Shown: piece by piece, positions 1-8,446 of the stretch
Layout of the letters: each line of letters begins with the position of its first letter
Numbering within the stretch: the stretch's first letter is position 1
Assembly (NCBI RefSeq): GCF_030160235.1
Contig: NZ_BSNY01000021.1
Span: 186,001-250,000 of the forward strand
Direction of reading: 5' to 3'
Source: Mesorhizobium huakuii
GTDB lineage: Bacteria; Pseudomonadota; Alphaproteobacteria; Rhizobiales; Rhizobiaceae
DNA length: 64,000 bases
The notes under the pieces: model-generated
Database searches by the model: none
What the model was told of the DNA's origin: nothing
The model's input: only the letters and a program-made list of their open reading frames with translations
Translations under genes and position numbers: made by a program

Positions 1-51
1 TGCCAGGACCCGCAAGGCGCGCACTTCGCGCTGATGGCGCCGGTGCGCTGA
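1..51 (+). CDS. C-terminal end of a VOC (glyoxalase/bleomycin resistance) family protein, partial
   Basis: Only the last 16 codons are in the window, ending at a TGA. The residues read CQDPQGAHFALMAPVR. The DPQGAxFAL pattern is the usual last beta-strand of VOC-superfamily domains. The rest of the gene lies outside the window, so the substrate cannot be inferred. Confidence 0.5.
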   Translation, partial: CQDPQGAHFALMAPVR

Positions 52-76
52 CGGCAACACCGCCGGCACGAAGCGA

Positions 77-108
77 CGGCCTTTCATCGCACCACCGATG
101 AAAGGCCG
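77..108. terminator. Hairpin between convergent genes, probable bidirectional terminator
   Basis: A perfect 13-bp inverted repeat, CGGCCTTTCATCG and CGATGAAAGGCCG, is separated by a 6-nt loop. It lies between the end of the VOC gene and the end of the leftward secreted-protein gene. No long T-run follows on either strand, so termination is inferred from position and stem strength. Confidence 0.6.
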
Positions 109-127
109 CACTGCTCTGTTTGCCGCT

Positions 128-616
128 TTATTCCGGCGTCAGCACAGCAACCTTCAGTTCGGCCTTTTTCGCGCCGCTGAACTGGACGGTGGCCGGCCCG
201 GCCGCAAGCTTGAAGCGTACGCTCTTGCGGATGCCGGGGCAGGTTTTCACACCGCTATAGCCCGCCGACTTGATGGCCTTGCCGTCCTGGATGACGTCGA
301 TCCAGGCCTCGCCCGACAGGCTGATCTGAATGGCTCCCCCGGCCGGCACGTCCACACTGGCGACGGCACCGAACGTGCCATCCGCCGGCGCACGCTCGGG
401 CGGCAGCGTAAAGCCGGCTTTCTCCGCCGGAACCAATGCCAGGTCCGCGGCAGCGCCTACAGCCAGCTCCGCTCCAGCCGGCGTTGCGGGCGCTGCGGCA
501 AACAGCGCCTGTTCCCGCGTGACGGGCCATTTGAAGGCCTCGCAACCGGCGTCCTCGGCCATGGCGAAGCTGGTGCCTGCAAGGATGGCGAATAGGCTGA
601 TAACGACTTTTTTCAT
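128..616 (-). CDS. Hypothetical secreted protein
   Basis: A 162-residue protein with a Sec signal peptide (MKKVVI, a hydrophobic core, cleavage near AMAEDA). The mature part begins with a CEAF-KWPV-RE motif. It has a central segment around EAWIDVIQDG and one later Cys (KTCPGIRKSVRF), so a single disulfide is possible. The start is set at the Met just before KKVV because the five residues further upstream do not fit a signal peptide. No catalytic motif was recognised. I know similar small secreted proteins from rhizobia but no established function. It stands alone, convergent with the VOC gene and divergent from the DoxX gene. Confidence 0.65.
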   Translation of the reverse strand: MKKVVISLFAILAGTSFAMAEDAGCEAFKWPVTREQALFAAAPATPAGAELAVGAAADLALVPAEKAGFTLPPERAPADGTFGAVASVDVPAGGAIQISLSGEAWIDVIQDGKAIKSAGYSGVKTCPGIRKSVRFKLAAGPATVQFSGAKKAELKVAVLTPE

Positions 617-818
617 GGCAAGGGAACCCACAGATTCAGAGTGTCCGTCTCAATACAACCATAGCGCTATAAATGCAACCATGGCGTGAACGATATCAAA
701 GGTGAAACTGGGGAACATTTCCAATCACCGATTGTTGATGGTGCTCCATGGGAAGTGAATGGTCCATCGCCGGGCAACGATCTATGGCCGGACAGGGAGG
801 GTGAAAATGGAGTTTTAG

Positions 819-1211
819 ATGAAGCTTTTTGACGGCCTCTCCAGATACCAGCCGCAGGCGCTCGGCGTGCTGCGCATGATGACCGCGCTGCAATTCGTCG
901 AACATGGCAGCCAGAAACTGTTCAACTTTCCCGCCAGCGCCGAGCCTCACGTCCTCACCGGGTTGACGACGGCCGCCGGCATCCTCGAATTCGCCGGCGG
1001 CATCCTGCTGGCGCTCGGCCTGTTCACTCGGCCCGTCGCGTTCCTTCTGGCCGGCGAAATGGCGATCGCCTATTTCATGGCGCACTACCCGCGCGATTTC
1101 TTCCCCATCAACAACAGCGGCGATTCGGCAATCTCGTTCTGCTTCATCTTCCTCTATCTGGTCTTCGCCGGCGCCGGCGCCTTTGCGCTGGACAATCGCG
1201 GCAAGGCCTGA
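819..1211 (+). CDS. DoxX family membrane protein
   Basis: A 130-residue inner-membrane protein with about four hydrophobic segments, typical of the DoxX/DUF4281-like family. Landmarks are the N-terminal LGVLRMMTALQFVEHGSQKLF helix, GILEFAGGILLALGLFTR, and the ISFCFIFLYLVFAGAG helix. A GGAG seven bases before the ATG supports the start. DoxX proteins are small quinone- or redox-linked membrane proteins of mostly unknown role; function here is not inferable. It is monocistronic, ending just before a hairpin shared with the convergent flavoprotein gene. Confidence 0.85.
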   Translation: MKLFDGLSRYQPQALGVLRMMTALQFVEHGSQKLFNFPASAEPHVLTGLTTAAGILEFAGGILLALGLFTRPVAFLLAGEMAIAYFMAHYPRDFFPINNSGDSAISFCFIFLYLVFAGAGAFALDNRGKA

Positions 1212-1218
1212 TGTCCCC

Positions 1219-1242
1219 GCGGGGGTGAGCCTTCACCCCCGC
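1219..1242. terminator. GC-rich hairpin between convergent genes
   Basis: A perfect 10-bp stem, GCGGGGGTGA and TCACCCCCGC, has a 4-nt loop. It overlaps the stop codon and last codons of the leftward flavoprotein and follows the DoxX stop. It is a plausible two-way terminator, but no U-tract is present. Confidence 0.55.
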
Positions 1243-3659
1243 ATCCGCTCGAAATTCGCATCGAACAGCGGTGCTGCCTGTATGCGCGCTGCATGCCGCT
1301 TGCCCAGCAACTCGATTTCGAAGCCGTCGCTTTCGTCGGCGATCTCCTTCGGCACATAGCCGACGGCGACCGACTTTTTCGAATGATGGGCATAGCCGCC
1401 CGACGTCACCCAACCGCGCACCGCGCCGCCGAACCAGATCGGTTCGTCGCCGATGACATCGGCATCGTCGGCGTCGACAATGAAGGCACGCAGCCGCAAT
1501 TTACCGCCTTGCTTGCGCTCGGCCAGCGCCGCCGCCTTGCCGATGAAATCCGCCTCCTTGCCATAGGCGACGAAGCGGTCGAGCCCGGCTTCGAGCGGCC
1601 CGTAGATCGGCCGGTATTCGCGCCCCCAAGAGCCGTAGTTCTTCTCCAGCCTGAGCGCATTGAGCGCGCGCGAACCGAACAGGCCGATGCCGAACTCGGC
1701 ACCCGCCGTCATCAACGCATTGAACGCCGCGCGCTGGTATTCCGGCGCAACCCACATCTCGTAGCCGAGATCGCCGGTGTAGCTGACCCGGCCGACCAGG
1801 CACGGCGCCATGCCAATATCCATCCTCGCCACCGCCATGAAGGGAAACGCCGCGTTGGAGACATCGGCGCGGCTGACCTTGGCCAGCACTTCCCGCGCCT
1901 TGGGGCCGGCAATGGCAAGGCCGGTGAGTTTCGCGCCGAGCGCCTCGATATGAACTGAACCGTCGCCAGGCAGATGCGCCTCGAACCAGCGCATATGGTA
2001 CTGCTCGGCAATACCGGAGCCGGCGAGGAACCAGCCATCGCTGCCCAGATTGGCCAGCGTGAAATCGCCGATCAGCCTGCCATCGTCCTTCAGCATCGGC
2101 GCCAGCGTCATGCGGCCGGGCTTCGGCAGTTTGCAGGCAAGCATGCGGTCGAGCCAGGCCGCCGCCCCCTCGCCCGTAACCTTATATTTGGCGAAGCTCG
2201 AAATCTCCGCAAGGCCGACGCCGCCACGCACCGTCGCGACCTCCCTGGCAACATGGGAGAAATCGCTTGAACGCCGCCAGGAAAACTCGTCCTTGACGCC
2301 TTCAGGCGCATACCAGAGCGGCACTTCCAGCCCATAGGCGACACCCCACTGCGCGCCCTTGGCCGACAACAGATCGTAGACCGGCGTCGTCTTCAGTGGC
2401 CGTCCGGCGGGCAGTTCCTCATTGGGGAAGCGGATCGAGAAGCGCCTGGAATAGTTTTCGCGCACCTTGGCGTTGGTATAGGCCATCGTTGCCCAGTCGC
2501 CATAGCGCGCCACATCCATGGCCCAGATGTCGGCGCCGGGGTCGCCCTCGATCATCCAGTTGGACAGTGCCAGCCCGACGCCGCCGCCCTGGCTGAAGCC
2601 GGCCATGACGCCGCAGGCGACCCAGAAACCCGGCAGGCCGCGCACCGGCCCCACCAGCGGGTTGCCGTCGGGCGCGAAGGTGAAGGGCCCGTTGATGATC
2701 TGCTTGATGCCCGTGTTTTGGAAGGCGGGGAAATGCCGGAACCCGACCTCCAGCGACGGCGCGATGCGGTCGATGTCGGGCGCCAGCAATTCATGGCCGA
2801 AATTCCACGGCGTCTGATATTCCGACCACGGCTTGTTGGCCTTCTCATAGGTGCCCATCAGCATGCCGCCGCGCTCCTGGCGCAGATAGAGCTCGCCGTC
2901 GAAATCGACGGCATGGATGATCTCGGTGCCGGTCTTGGCGTTCCAGGCGGCGACCTCCGGCATGTCCTCGGTGATCAGGTACATGTGCTCCATGGCCAGC
3001 ACCGGCAATTCGAGCCCGACCATGCGGCCGACCTCGCGCGCCCACAGGCCGCCGGCATTGACGACATGCTCTGCCACGACCTCGCCCTTGTTGGTGATGA
3101 CGCGCCACAGCCCGTCGGGCCGCCGCACAATGTCCTCGACCTTGGTGAAGCGTTCTATGTCCGCCCCAAGCTTCCGCGCGGCCTTGGCATAGGCATGGGT
3201 GACGCCGGAGGGATCGAGATGCCCATCCTCCTTGTTGCGGACGGCGCCGACGAACTGCTTGGGATCCAGCAGCGGCATCAGCTCGGCCGCCTCCTTCGCC
3301 GAGATCACTTCCAGGTCGATGCCGAGATAACGGCCCTTGGCGACGACACCGCGCAGCCAGTCGAGCCGCGCCTCGGTCGCGGCGAGCAGCACGCCGCCGG
3401 TCAGGTGCACGCCGCTCGCCTGTCCCGACAGTTCCTCGATCTCCTTGTAGAGGCTGATCGTGTATTTCTGCAGCTTGGCGACGTTGGGATCGCCATTGAT
3501 CGTGTGCATGCCGCCCGCCGCGTGCCAGGTCGAGCCGGATGTCAATTCGTCACGCTCCAACAGCACCACGTCGGTCCAGCCATGGCGGGCGAGATGGAAC
3601 AGCACGGAACACCCGACGACCCCGCCGCCAATGACCACGACCTTTGCATGCGATTTCAT
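1233..3659 (-). CDS. FAD-dependent oxidoreductase, dimethylglycine/sarcosine dehydrogenase-like (DAO + GcvT)
   Basis: An 808-residue protein with the full domain order of the DMGDH family. The N-terminal dinucleotide-binding fold is VVVIGGGVVG (residues 7-16), followed by SGSTWHAAG, whose His46 matches the histidine that carries covalent FAD in DMGDH and sarcosine dehydrogenase. A FAD-oxidoreductase central domain follows, then a GcvT-like folate-binding half (about 425-808). The family oxidatively demethylates N-methyl amines and passes the one-carbon unit to tetrahydrofolate. The gene lies 57 bp downstream of an MttB-family gene on the same strand, so the two probably act on the same methylated amine or betaine. 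The exact substrate is not known. Confidence 0.85.
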   Translation of the reverse strand: MKSHAKVVVIGGGVVGCSVLFHLARHGWTDVVLLERDELTSGSTWHAAGGMHTINGDPNVAKLQKYTISLYKEIEELSGQASGVHLTGGVLLAATEARLDWLRGVVAKGRYLGIDLEVISAKEAAELMPLLDPKQFVGAVRNKEDGHLDPSGVTHAYAKAARKLGADIERFTKVEDIVRRPDGLWRVITNKGEVVAEHVVNAGGLWAREVGRMVGLELPVLAMEHMYLITEDMPEVAAWNAKTGTEIIHAVDFDGELYLRQERGGMLMGTYEKANKPWSEYQTPWNFGHELLAPDIDRIAPSLEVGFRHFPAFQNTGIKQIINGPFTFAPDGNPLVGPVRGLPGFWVACGVMAGFSQGGGVGLALSNWMIEGDPGADIWAMDVARYGDWATMAYTNAKVRENYSRRFSIRFPNEELPAGRPLKTTPVYDLLSAKGAQWGVAYGLEVPLWYAPEGVKDEFSWRRSSDFSHVAREVATVRGGVGLAEISSFAKYKVTGEGAAAWLDRMLACKLPKPGRMTLAPMLKDDGRLIGDFTLANLGSDGWFLAGSGIAEQYHMRWFEAHLPGDGSVHIEALGAKLTGLAIAGPKAREVLAKVSRADVSNAAFPFMAVARMDIGMAPCLVGRVSYTGDLGYEMWVAPEYQRAAFNALMTAGAEFGIGLFGSRALNALRLEKNYGSWGREYRPIYGPLEAGLDRFVAYGKEADFIGKAAALAERKQGGKLRLRAFIVDADDADVIGDEPIWFGGAVRGWVTSGGYAHHSKKSVAVGYVPKEIADESDGFEIELLGKRHAARIQAAPLFDANFERMRG

Positions 3660-3716
3660 GGATTTTTCTCTGATATCAATGGATTGGATGGGTGAGATGA
3701 ATCAGGACGGGAGGCA

Positions 3717-5255
3717 TCACGGCTCGCCCTGCCCGATCGCTTCCTTGCGCCTGGCGACATAGGCCTCCAGCGCCTCGCGCACGGCGATGTCCATCGCCGG
3801 CTCGGCATAGTCTTCCAGCGCCTTTTTCCACAGCCGCGTCGCGCGTGCGGTTGCGTCGAGGCTGCCGGCTTCCTGCCAGGCTTCGTAATTCTGCCAGTTG
3901 GAGAGCATCGGCTGGTAGAAGGCGGTGGCGTAGCGCTCCAGCGTATGCGGCTCGCCGAAGAAATGACCGCCTGTCGGCACCGCGCCCAGCGCCTCGACGG
4001 CGAGTTCCGCCTCGTCGACCACGATCGGCCGCAGGAACTCCATCATGTGCTGGATCATCTCGACATCGATGATGAACTTTTCGAACGACGCCGTCAGCCC
4101 GCCCTCCTGCCAGCCGGCGGCGTGATAGACGAGATTGCCATGGCCGAGCACCGCGCCCCACAGCGCCATCAGCGTCTCATAGGCGCCTTGCGCGTCCGCC
4201 GCATTGGAGGCCGAACCGGGCGTTGTGCGGTAGGGCAGCCCGTAGCGCCGCGCCAATTGCCCGGACGCAATGTTGGCCTTGGTGTTCTCCGGCGTACCGA
4301 AGGCCGGCGCGCCCGACTTCATGTCGACATTGGAGGTGAAGGCGCCATACATCACAGGCGCCCCCGGCCGCACCAGTTGCGTCAGCACAACGCCGAACAG
4401 CGCTTCCGCATTCTGCTGCGCCAAGGCACCCGCCAGCGTCACCGGGCTCATCGCCCCCATCAGCGTGAACGGCGTCACCGCTACCGACTGGCCGAACTCG
4501 GCCATGGTCATCAGCCCTTCGGCCATCATCTCGTCGAAGCGGCGCGGCGAATTGACCGAGATGATGGTGGCAATGCCCGGATCGTCGCGCAGTTGGTCCA
4601 GCGTCAGGCCGCGCGCGATCGCCATCATCTCGATGCCGTCCAGCGCCCTGCCCCGGCCGATCGCCGAGACATGAAAGCTCTTGTCGGTCAGCGTCAGGTT
4701 GGTGAAGTAGGTGTCGAGATGGCGCGAATTGGCCGGCAGCTCGACCGGCGCGCAGACCTGGTTGCCGAGCATGTGGATGCAGTTGAAATGCTGCGCCAGC
4801 CGGGTCAGGTCCGCATAGTCCTTGAGATTGCCGGCGCGGCGGCCACGCTCCATGTCGTGCACATTGGGCGGCCCGGCGACGAGGGTAAAATTGATGGTGT
4901 TGCCGCCGAGATGGATTGTGTTGGCCGGGTTGTGTGGCGTCAGCGTATAGCTGGAGCGCGTCGTCTTCAGCGCCTCGTCGACCATGCCGCGATCGATGCG
5001 GACATTGGCCGAGGCGTGATCGACCCTGGCACCCGCTTTCTCGAACAGCGACAGCGCCCGCGGGCTCATCACCTCGATGCCGAAATTCTCCAAAATATGC
5101 ATCGACGCCTGATGGATCGCCTCGATCTGGTCTGGAGACAGCAGAGCCATCGGCGGATAGGGATTGGTCACCCGCCTCGGCGGCAGTTGCGGGATGGGCG
5201 CCGGCCCCCGGTTGCTGGTGCGCTCGGCGCCACGCTTGCGTCTCGGTTCGTTCAT
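3717..5255 (-). CDS. Trimethylamine methyltransferase family protein (MttB-like, non-pyrrolysine)
   Basis: A 512-residue protein of the MttB superfamily (COG5598). The N-terminus is basic (MNEPRRKRGAERTSNRG), followed by LSPDQIEAIHQASMHILENFGIEV, typical of the family entry helix. The frame is uninterrupted, so there is no in-frame amber codon for pyrrolysine. This places it with the non-Pyl homologues, some of which are known betaine:corrinoid methyltransferases. No corrinoid protein (MttC) or RamA activator lies nearby. The frame could extend 38 codons upstream, but Met5255 gives the normal family start. It is the first gene of a likely two-gene operon with the DMGDH-like flavoprotein, suggesting demethylation of a quaternary amine. 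Confidence 0.85.
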   Translation of the reverse strand: MNEPRRKRGAERTSNRGPAPIPQLPPRRVTNPYPPMALLSPDQIEAIHQASMHILENFGIEVMSPRALSLFEKAGARVDHASANVRIDRGMVDEALKTTRSSYTLTPHNPANTIHLGGNTINFTLVAGPPNVHDMERGRRAGNLKDYADLTRLAQHFNCIHMLGNQVCAPVELPANSRHLDTYFTNLTLTDKSFHVSAIGRGRALDGIEMMAIARGLTLDQLRDDPGIATIISVNSPRRFDEMMAEGLMTMAEFGQSVAVTPFTLMGAMSPVTLAGALAQQNAEALFGVVLTQLVRPGAPVMYGAFTSNVDMKSGAPAFGTPENTKANIASGQLARRYGLPYRTTPGSASNAADAQGAYETLMALWGAVLGHGNLVYHAAGWQEGGLTASFEKFIIDVEMIQHMMEFLRPIVVDEAELAVEALGAVPTGGHFFGEPHTLERYATAFYQPMLSNWQNYEAWQEAGSLDATARATRLWKKALEDYAEPAMDIAVREALEAYVARRKEAIGQGEP

Positions 5256-5471
5256 GCCGGCATCAAAGCCTTGGCAAACCAGGCAAGCTGTCAGAAATAC
5301 GCCGTCTGCAGGCGCGATTTTAGCCACGGCGGCATTTATGCAGAATGGCTTTATAAAAAGCGACAGCACGTGTCGGAATGCTGCTATGGCATTTTCCCGG
5401 CCGCTCCTGCCTACGAGGCGTTAACGGCGGCAGCAAGATTCCTTTTATGATTTCGGCCTATTGCTCATCCA
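5256..5471. promoter_or_regulatory. Divergent promoter region with a CGACA-N5-TGTCG dyad
   Basis: This 216-bp stretch separates the leftward methyltransferase from the rightward lipoprotein. It contains CGACAGCACGTGTCG at 5361-5375, inverted 5-bp arms around five bases. The stretch is more AT-rich than its surroundings near 5335-5360. No regulator gene is adjacent, so a binding protein cannot be named. Confidence 0.35.
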
Positions 5472-6062
5472 ATGCGTAGGTCGAGTTTTAGTAAAATTGT
5501 AGCAGTTGGCGTGTTGCTGGCACTTTCGGCCTGCGCGACCGCGCCCAGTCACATCAATAATGTCTGTGCCGTCTTCGACCAGAATGACGGCTGGTTCGAC
5601 AACTGGCAGTCTGCGGCCGAACGGACAGCGCAGAAATATGGCGTGCCGGTCCCCGTGCTGATGGCGACGGTGCGCAAGGAATCCGGCTTCAAGAGCAATG
5701 CCCGGCCGCCGCGCACCAAGCTTCTCGGCTTCATTCCCTGGAAGCACGTCTCGTCGGCCACCGGCTTCTCGCAGGCGCTGGACGGCACATGGTCGCAATA
5801 TCAGCGCGAAACCGGCAACTGGGCGGCGCGACGCACCAAATTCGCCGACGCCGTCGATTTCGTCGGCTGGTATCACTCCAAGACAGCAGATACCTACGGC
5901 GTCGCCCGCAACGATACCTACAATCTCTACCTAGCCTACTATCTCGGCTGGACCGCCTATGGCCGCGGCAATCGTGGCGACGCCGGCGTGCAGGGTTACG
6001 CGCGGGCGACCGACAAGATGGCGCGGGACTATGAAGCGCAGTTGCGGCAATGCGGAAGCTGA
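5472..6062 (+). CDS. Lytic-transglycosylase-like (SLT/lysozyme fold) lipoprotein
   Basis: A 196-residue protein with a lipoprotein signal: basic N-terminus, hydrophobic stretch and lipobox LSAC with Cys21. The mature part resembles SLT/lysozyme-like domains. VPVPVLMATVRKESGFKSNA contains a Glu (E70) at the position of the family's catalytic acid. Later segments ATGFSQALDGTW and YNLYLAYYLGWTAYGRG match the two conserved SLT blocks. It probably cleaves peptidoglycan glycan strands from the outer membrane or periplasm. It is a single gene, convergent with the ABC ATPase gene 14 bp away. Confidence 0.75.
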   Translation: MRRSSFSKIVAVGVLLALSACATAPSHINNVCAVFDQNDGWFDNWQSAAERTAQKYGVPVPVLMATVRKESGFKSNARPPRTKLLGFIPWKHVSSATGFSQALDGTWSQYQRETGNWAARRTKFADAVDFVGWYHSKTADTYGVARNDTYNLYLAYYLGWTAYGRGNRGDAGVQGYARATDKMARDYEAQLRQCGS

Positions 6063-6076
6063 CAGTCAGCCAGGGG

Positions 6077-8398
6077 TCAGTGCCGCCTCGTCGTGTCTTT
6101 CGGCTTTGAGACCCCGGTTTCGGAGGTCTCGTCGCGGACTTCGTGGCGACGGGCTCGCAAGACGGCGTCCGCGTCCTCGGCAGCCTTTCCGGTCACATCG
6201 GCGTCCGCATTGGCGTTTTTGCCGCTCGGGCGCGCCGGCGGCGAACCGGCAAAGCCTGGACCTTCGCCATGCGACGCGTCGTCCGGAACGCCCTCATGGG
6301 CTGCGTGTTCCTTGTCGAACTTGATCACCGGTTCCATCTTGGCCAGCACGTCGTCGGCCAGCCAGCACAGGCTCATATGGCCGTCGCCGAGATGCTTGAC
6401 CGGCGGCACCTTGGTCTCACACAGATTGTCCGGCACCAGCTTCTTGTAGCCGCAGCGCGTCTGGAACGGGCAGCCGGACGGCGGGTTCATCGCCGAAGGA
6501 ATGTCGCCTTCAAGCACTATGTGCCGCTTGACCACGCTGGTGTCGGCGATCGGGATCGCCGACAAAAGCGCCTCGGTATAGGGATGGTAGGGCGGCGCGA
6601 AGATCTGGTCGGTCGTGCCTTGCTCGACGATGTAGCCGAGATACATGACGACGACGCGGTCGGCGATGTAGCGCACGACCGACAGGTCGTGGCTGATGAA
6701 CAGCATCGTCGTCTTGTTCTTGCGCTGGATGTCCATCAACAGTTCGGTCACCGCCGCCTGCACCGACACGTCGAGCGCCGAGACCGGCTCGTCCGCCACC
6801 ACCACCTTGGCGTCGCCGGCAAAGGCGCGCGCCACGCCGATGCGCTGCTTCTGGCCACCGGACAGCTGGCGCGGCTTGCGCGTCTCGAAGGCACGCGGCA
6901 GCTTCACCAGGTCGAGCAGTTCCAGCATGCGCTTGCGCCGGTCGGCGACCGTCTTGCCGACATTGAACTTCTCCAGCGTGCGGATGATCTGCGAGCCGAC
7001 AGAATGGCTGGGGTTCAGCGTATCGAACGGGTTCTGGAACACCATCTGGATCGACGACACGGTTTCCACGCTGCGGCTCTCGATGCCGGTCGACTGGATC
7101 TGCTTGTTGCCCAGCGTCACCGTGCCGGCGCTTGCCGTCTCCAGCCCGAGCAGCACCTTGGCCAGCGTCGACTTTCCGCAGCCGGATTCGCCGACGATGG
7201 CGACAGTCTCGGATTCGCGCGCCATGAAGGAGATCGTCTCGTTGGCCTTGACGACGCGGCCCTCGCTCGAGCCGAACACCTCGCTGCCGCCGACCTTGTA
7301 GTATTTCCTGAGATCCTCGATCTTGAGCACCGGCGCGCCGGGCACGACGCGCTCATTGACCTTCTTGGCGCCGGGCGGCAGCGCCTCCCAGTCGATCTCG
7401 TTGAAGCGCACGCAGCGCGAGAAATGACCCTCGTGGCCGGCGACCTCGATCATCGGGATTTCGGCGGCGTTGCAGACGCCCTCGACGAAATGGTGGCAGC
7501 GCGGACCGAAATTGCAGCCCTTCGGCCGCTCATGCGGCAGCGGCAACTGGCCGGGGATGGCAATCAGCGGCCGTGAATTCTTGTCGGCTCCCGGCAGCGG
7601 GATCGAGCGGAACAGCCCTTGCGTATAGGGATGGCGCATCCGGTCGAACACGTCCTTGATCTTGCCGGTTTCCACCGCCTCGCCCGAATACATCACGGTG
7701 ATGCGGTCGCAGGTCTCCAGGATGAGGCCGAGATTGTGCGACACGAAGATCATCGACGTGCCGAATTTCTCGCCCAGCCCCTTGACCAGTTCGACGATGC
7801 CCGCTTCCACCGTCACGTCGAGCGCCGTCGTCGGCTCGTCGAGCAGAAGCAGCGCCGGCTTCGACAGCAGCGCCATCGCAATGACGATGCGCTGCTGCTG
7901 GCCGCCGGAAAGTTGGTGCGGATAGGAACGCATCATGCGCTCGGGATCGGGCAGCTTGACCGCACGCACCATTTCGAGGGAGCGTTTGTAGGCCTCTTCC
8001 TTCGACACCTTGTCGTGGATCAGCGGCACTTCCATCAGCTGCTGGCCGACCTTCATCGCCGGATTGAGGCTGGCCATCGGCTCCTGGTAGATCATCGCGA
8101 TCTTGTTGCCGCGGATGGCGCGCAGCTCCTCCTCGGAGAGCTCGCCCATGTCCTTGCCCTGGAACTTGATCTTGCCGCCGACGATCTTGCCGATGTTGGA
8201 GAGGTCGCGCATGATGCCGAGCGACACGGTCGACTTGCCGCAGCCGGATTCCCCGACGATGCCCATCGCCTCGCCGGGCATGACCGTGCAGGAAAAATCC
8301 ATGACCGCCGGTATTTCGCCCTTGCGGGTAAAGAAGGAGATCGACAGGTTTTCGATCTCGATGATCGGCTCTGCGGGATTTCGAACTGCCTCGTTCAT
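6077..8398 (-). CDS. Fused dipeptide/oligopeptide ABC transporter ATP-binding protein (DppD-DppF type)
   Basis: A 773-residue protein with two complete ABC ATPase modules, each with Walker A GESGCGKST, signature LSGGQ(Q/K)QR and Walker B LLLDEP or VVADEP. Each is followed by the oligopeptide-type C-terminal extension (Cys-rich GCNFGPRCHH and GCPFQTRCGY). It therefore supplies both nucleotide-binding sites of the importer from one chain. A Lys/Asp/Ala-rich, apparently disordered tail of about 80 residues ends the protein. The start at 8398 is chosen for the GGAG seven bases upstream; a longer frame to 8446 would abut the permease stop. It is the last gene of the leftward importer operon. Confidence 0.93.
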   Translation of the reverse strand: MNEAVRNPAEPIIEIENLSISFFTRKGEIPAVMDFSCTVMPGEAMGIVGESGCGKSTVSLGIMRDLSNIGKIVGGKIKFQGKDMGELSEEELRAIRGNKIAMIYQEPMASLNPAMKVGQQLMEVPLIHDKVSKEEAYKRSLEMVRAVKLPDPERMMRSYPHQLSGGQQQRIVIAMALLSKPALLLLDEPTTALDVTVEAGIVELVKGLGEKFGTSMIFVSHNLGLILETCDRITVMYSGEAVETGKIKDVFDRMRHPYTQGLFRSIPLPGADKNSRPLIAIPGQLPLPHERPKGCNFGPRCHHFVEGVCNAAEIPMIEVAGHEGHFSRCVRFNEIDWEALPPGAKKVNERVVPGAPVLKIEDLRKYYKVGGSEVFGSSEGRVVKANETISFMARESETVAIVGESGCGKSTLAKVLLGLETASAGTVTLGNKQIQSTGIESRSVETVSSIQMVFQNPFDTLNPSHSVGSQIIRTLEKFNVGKTVADRRKRMLELLDLVKLPRAFETRKPRQLSGGQKQRIGVARAFAGDAKVVVADEPVSALDVSVQAAVTELLMDIQRKNKTTMLFISHDLSVVRYIADRVVVMYLGYIVEQGTTDQIFAPPYHPYTEALLSAIPIADTSVVKRHIVLEGDIPSAMNPPSGCPFQTRCGYKKLVPDNLCETKVPPVKHLGDGHMSLCWLADDVLAKMEPVIKFDKEHAAHEGVPDDASHGEGPGFAGSPPARPSGKNANADADVTGKAAEDADAVLRARRHEVRDETSETGVSKPKDTTRRH

Positions 8399-8446
8399 GG
8401 GTCGCTCCAATCCAAATTCTACCAGATGCGGGTCAGAGCCCGTCAA

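Noticed and set aside
3717-5255. Pyrrolysine-containing trimethylamine methyltransferase
   Set aside because: The frame has no in-frame amber codon and no pyl or corrinoid genes are nearby, so the non-pyrrolysine branch fits better.
5256-5369. Longer start of the MttB-family gene
   Set aside because: The 38 extra residues are not family-like; Met5255 leads straight into the typical basic N-terminus.
6058-6070. GCTGACAGTCAGC as a terminator between convergent genes
   Set aside because: The 6-bp arms leave a single-base centre, too tight for a useful hairpin, and no T-run follows.
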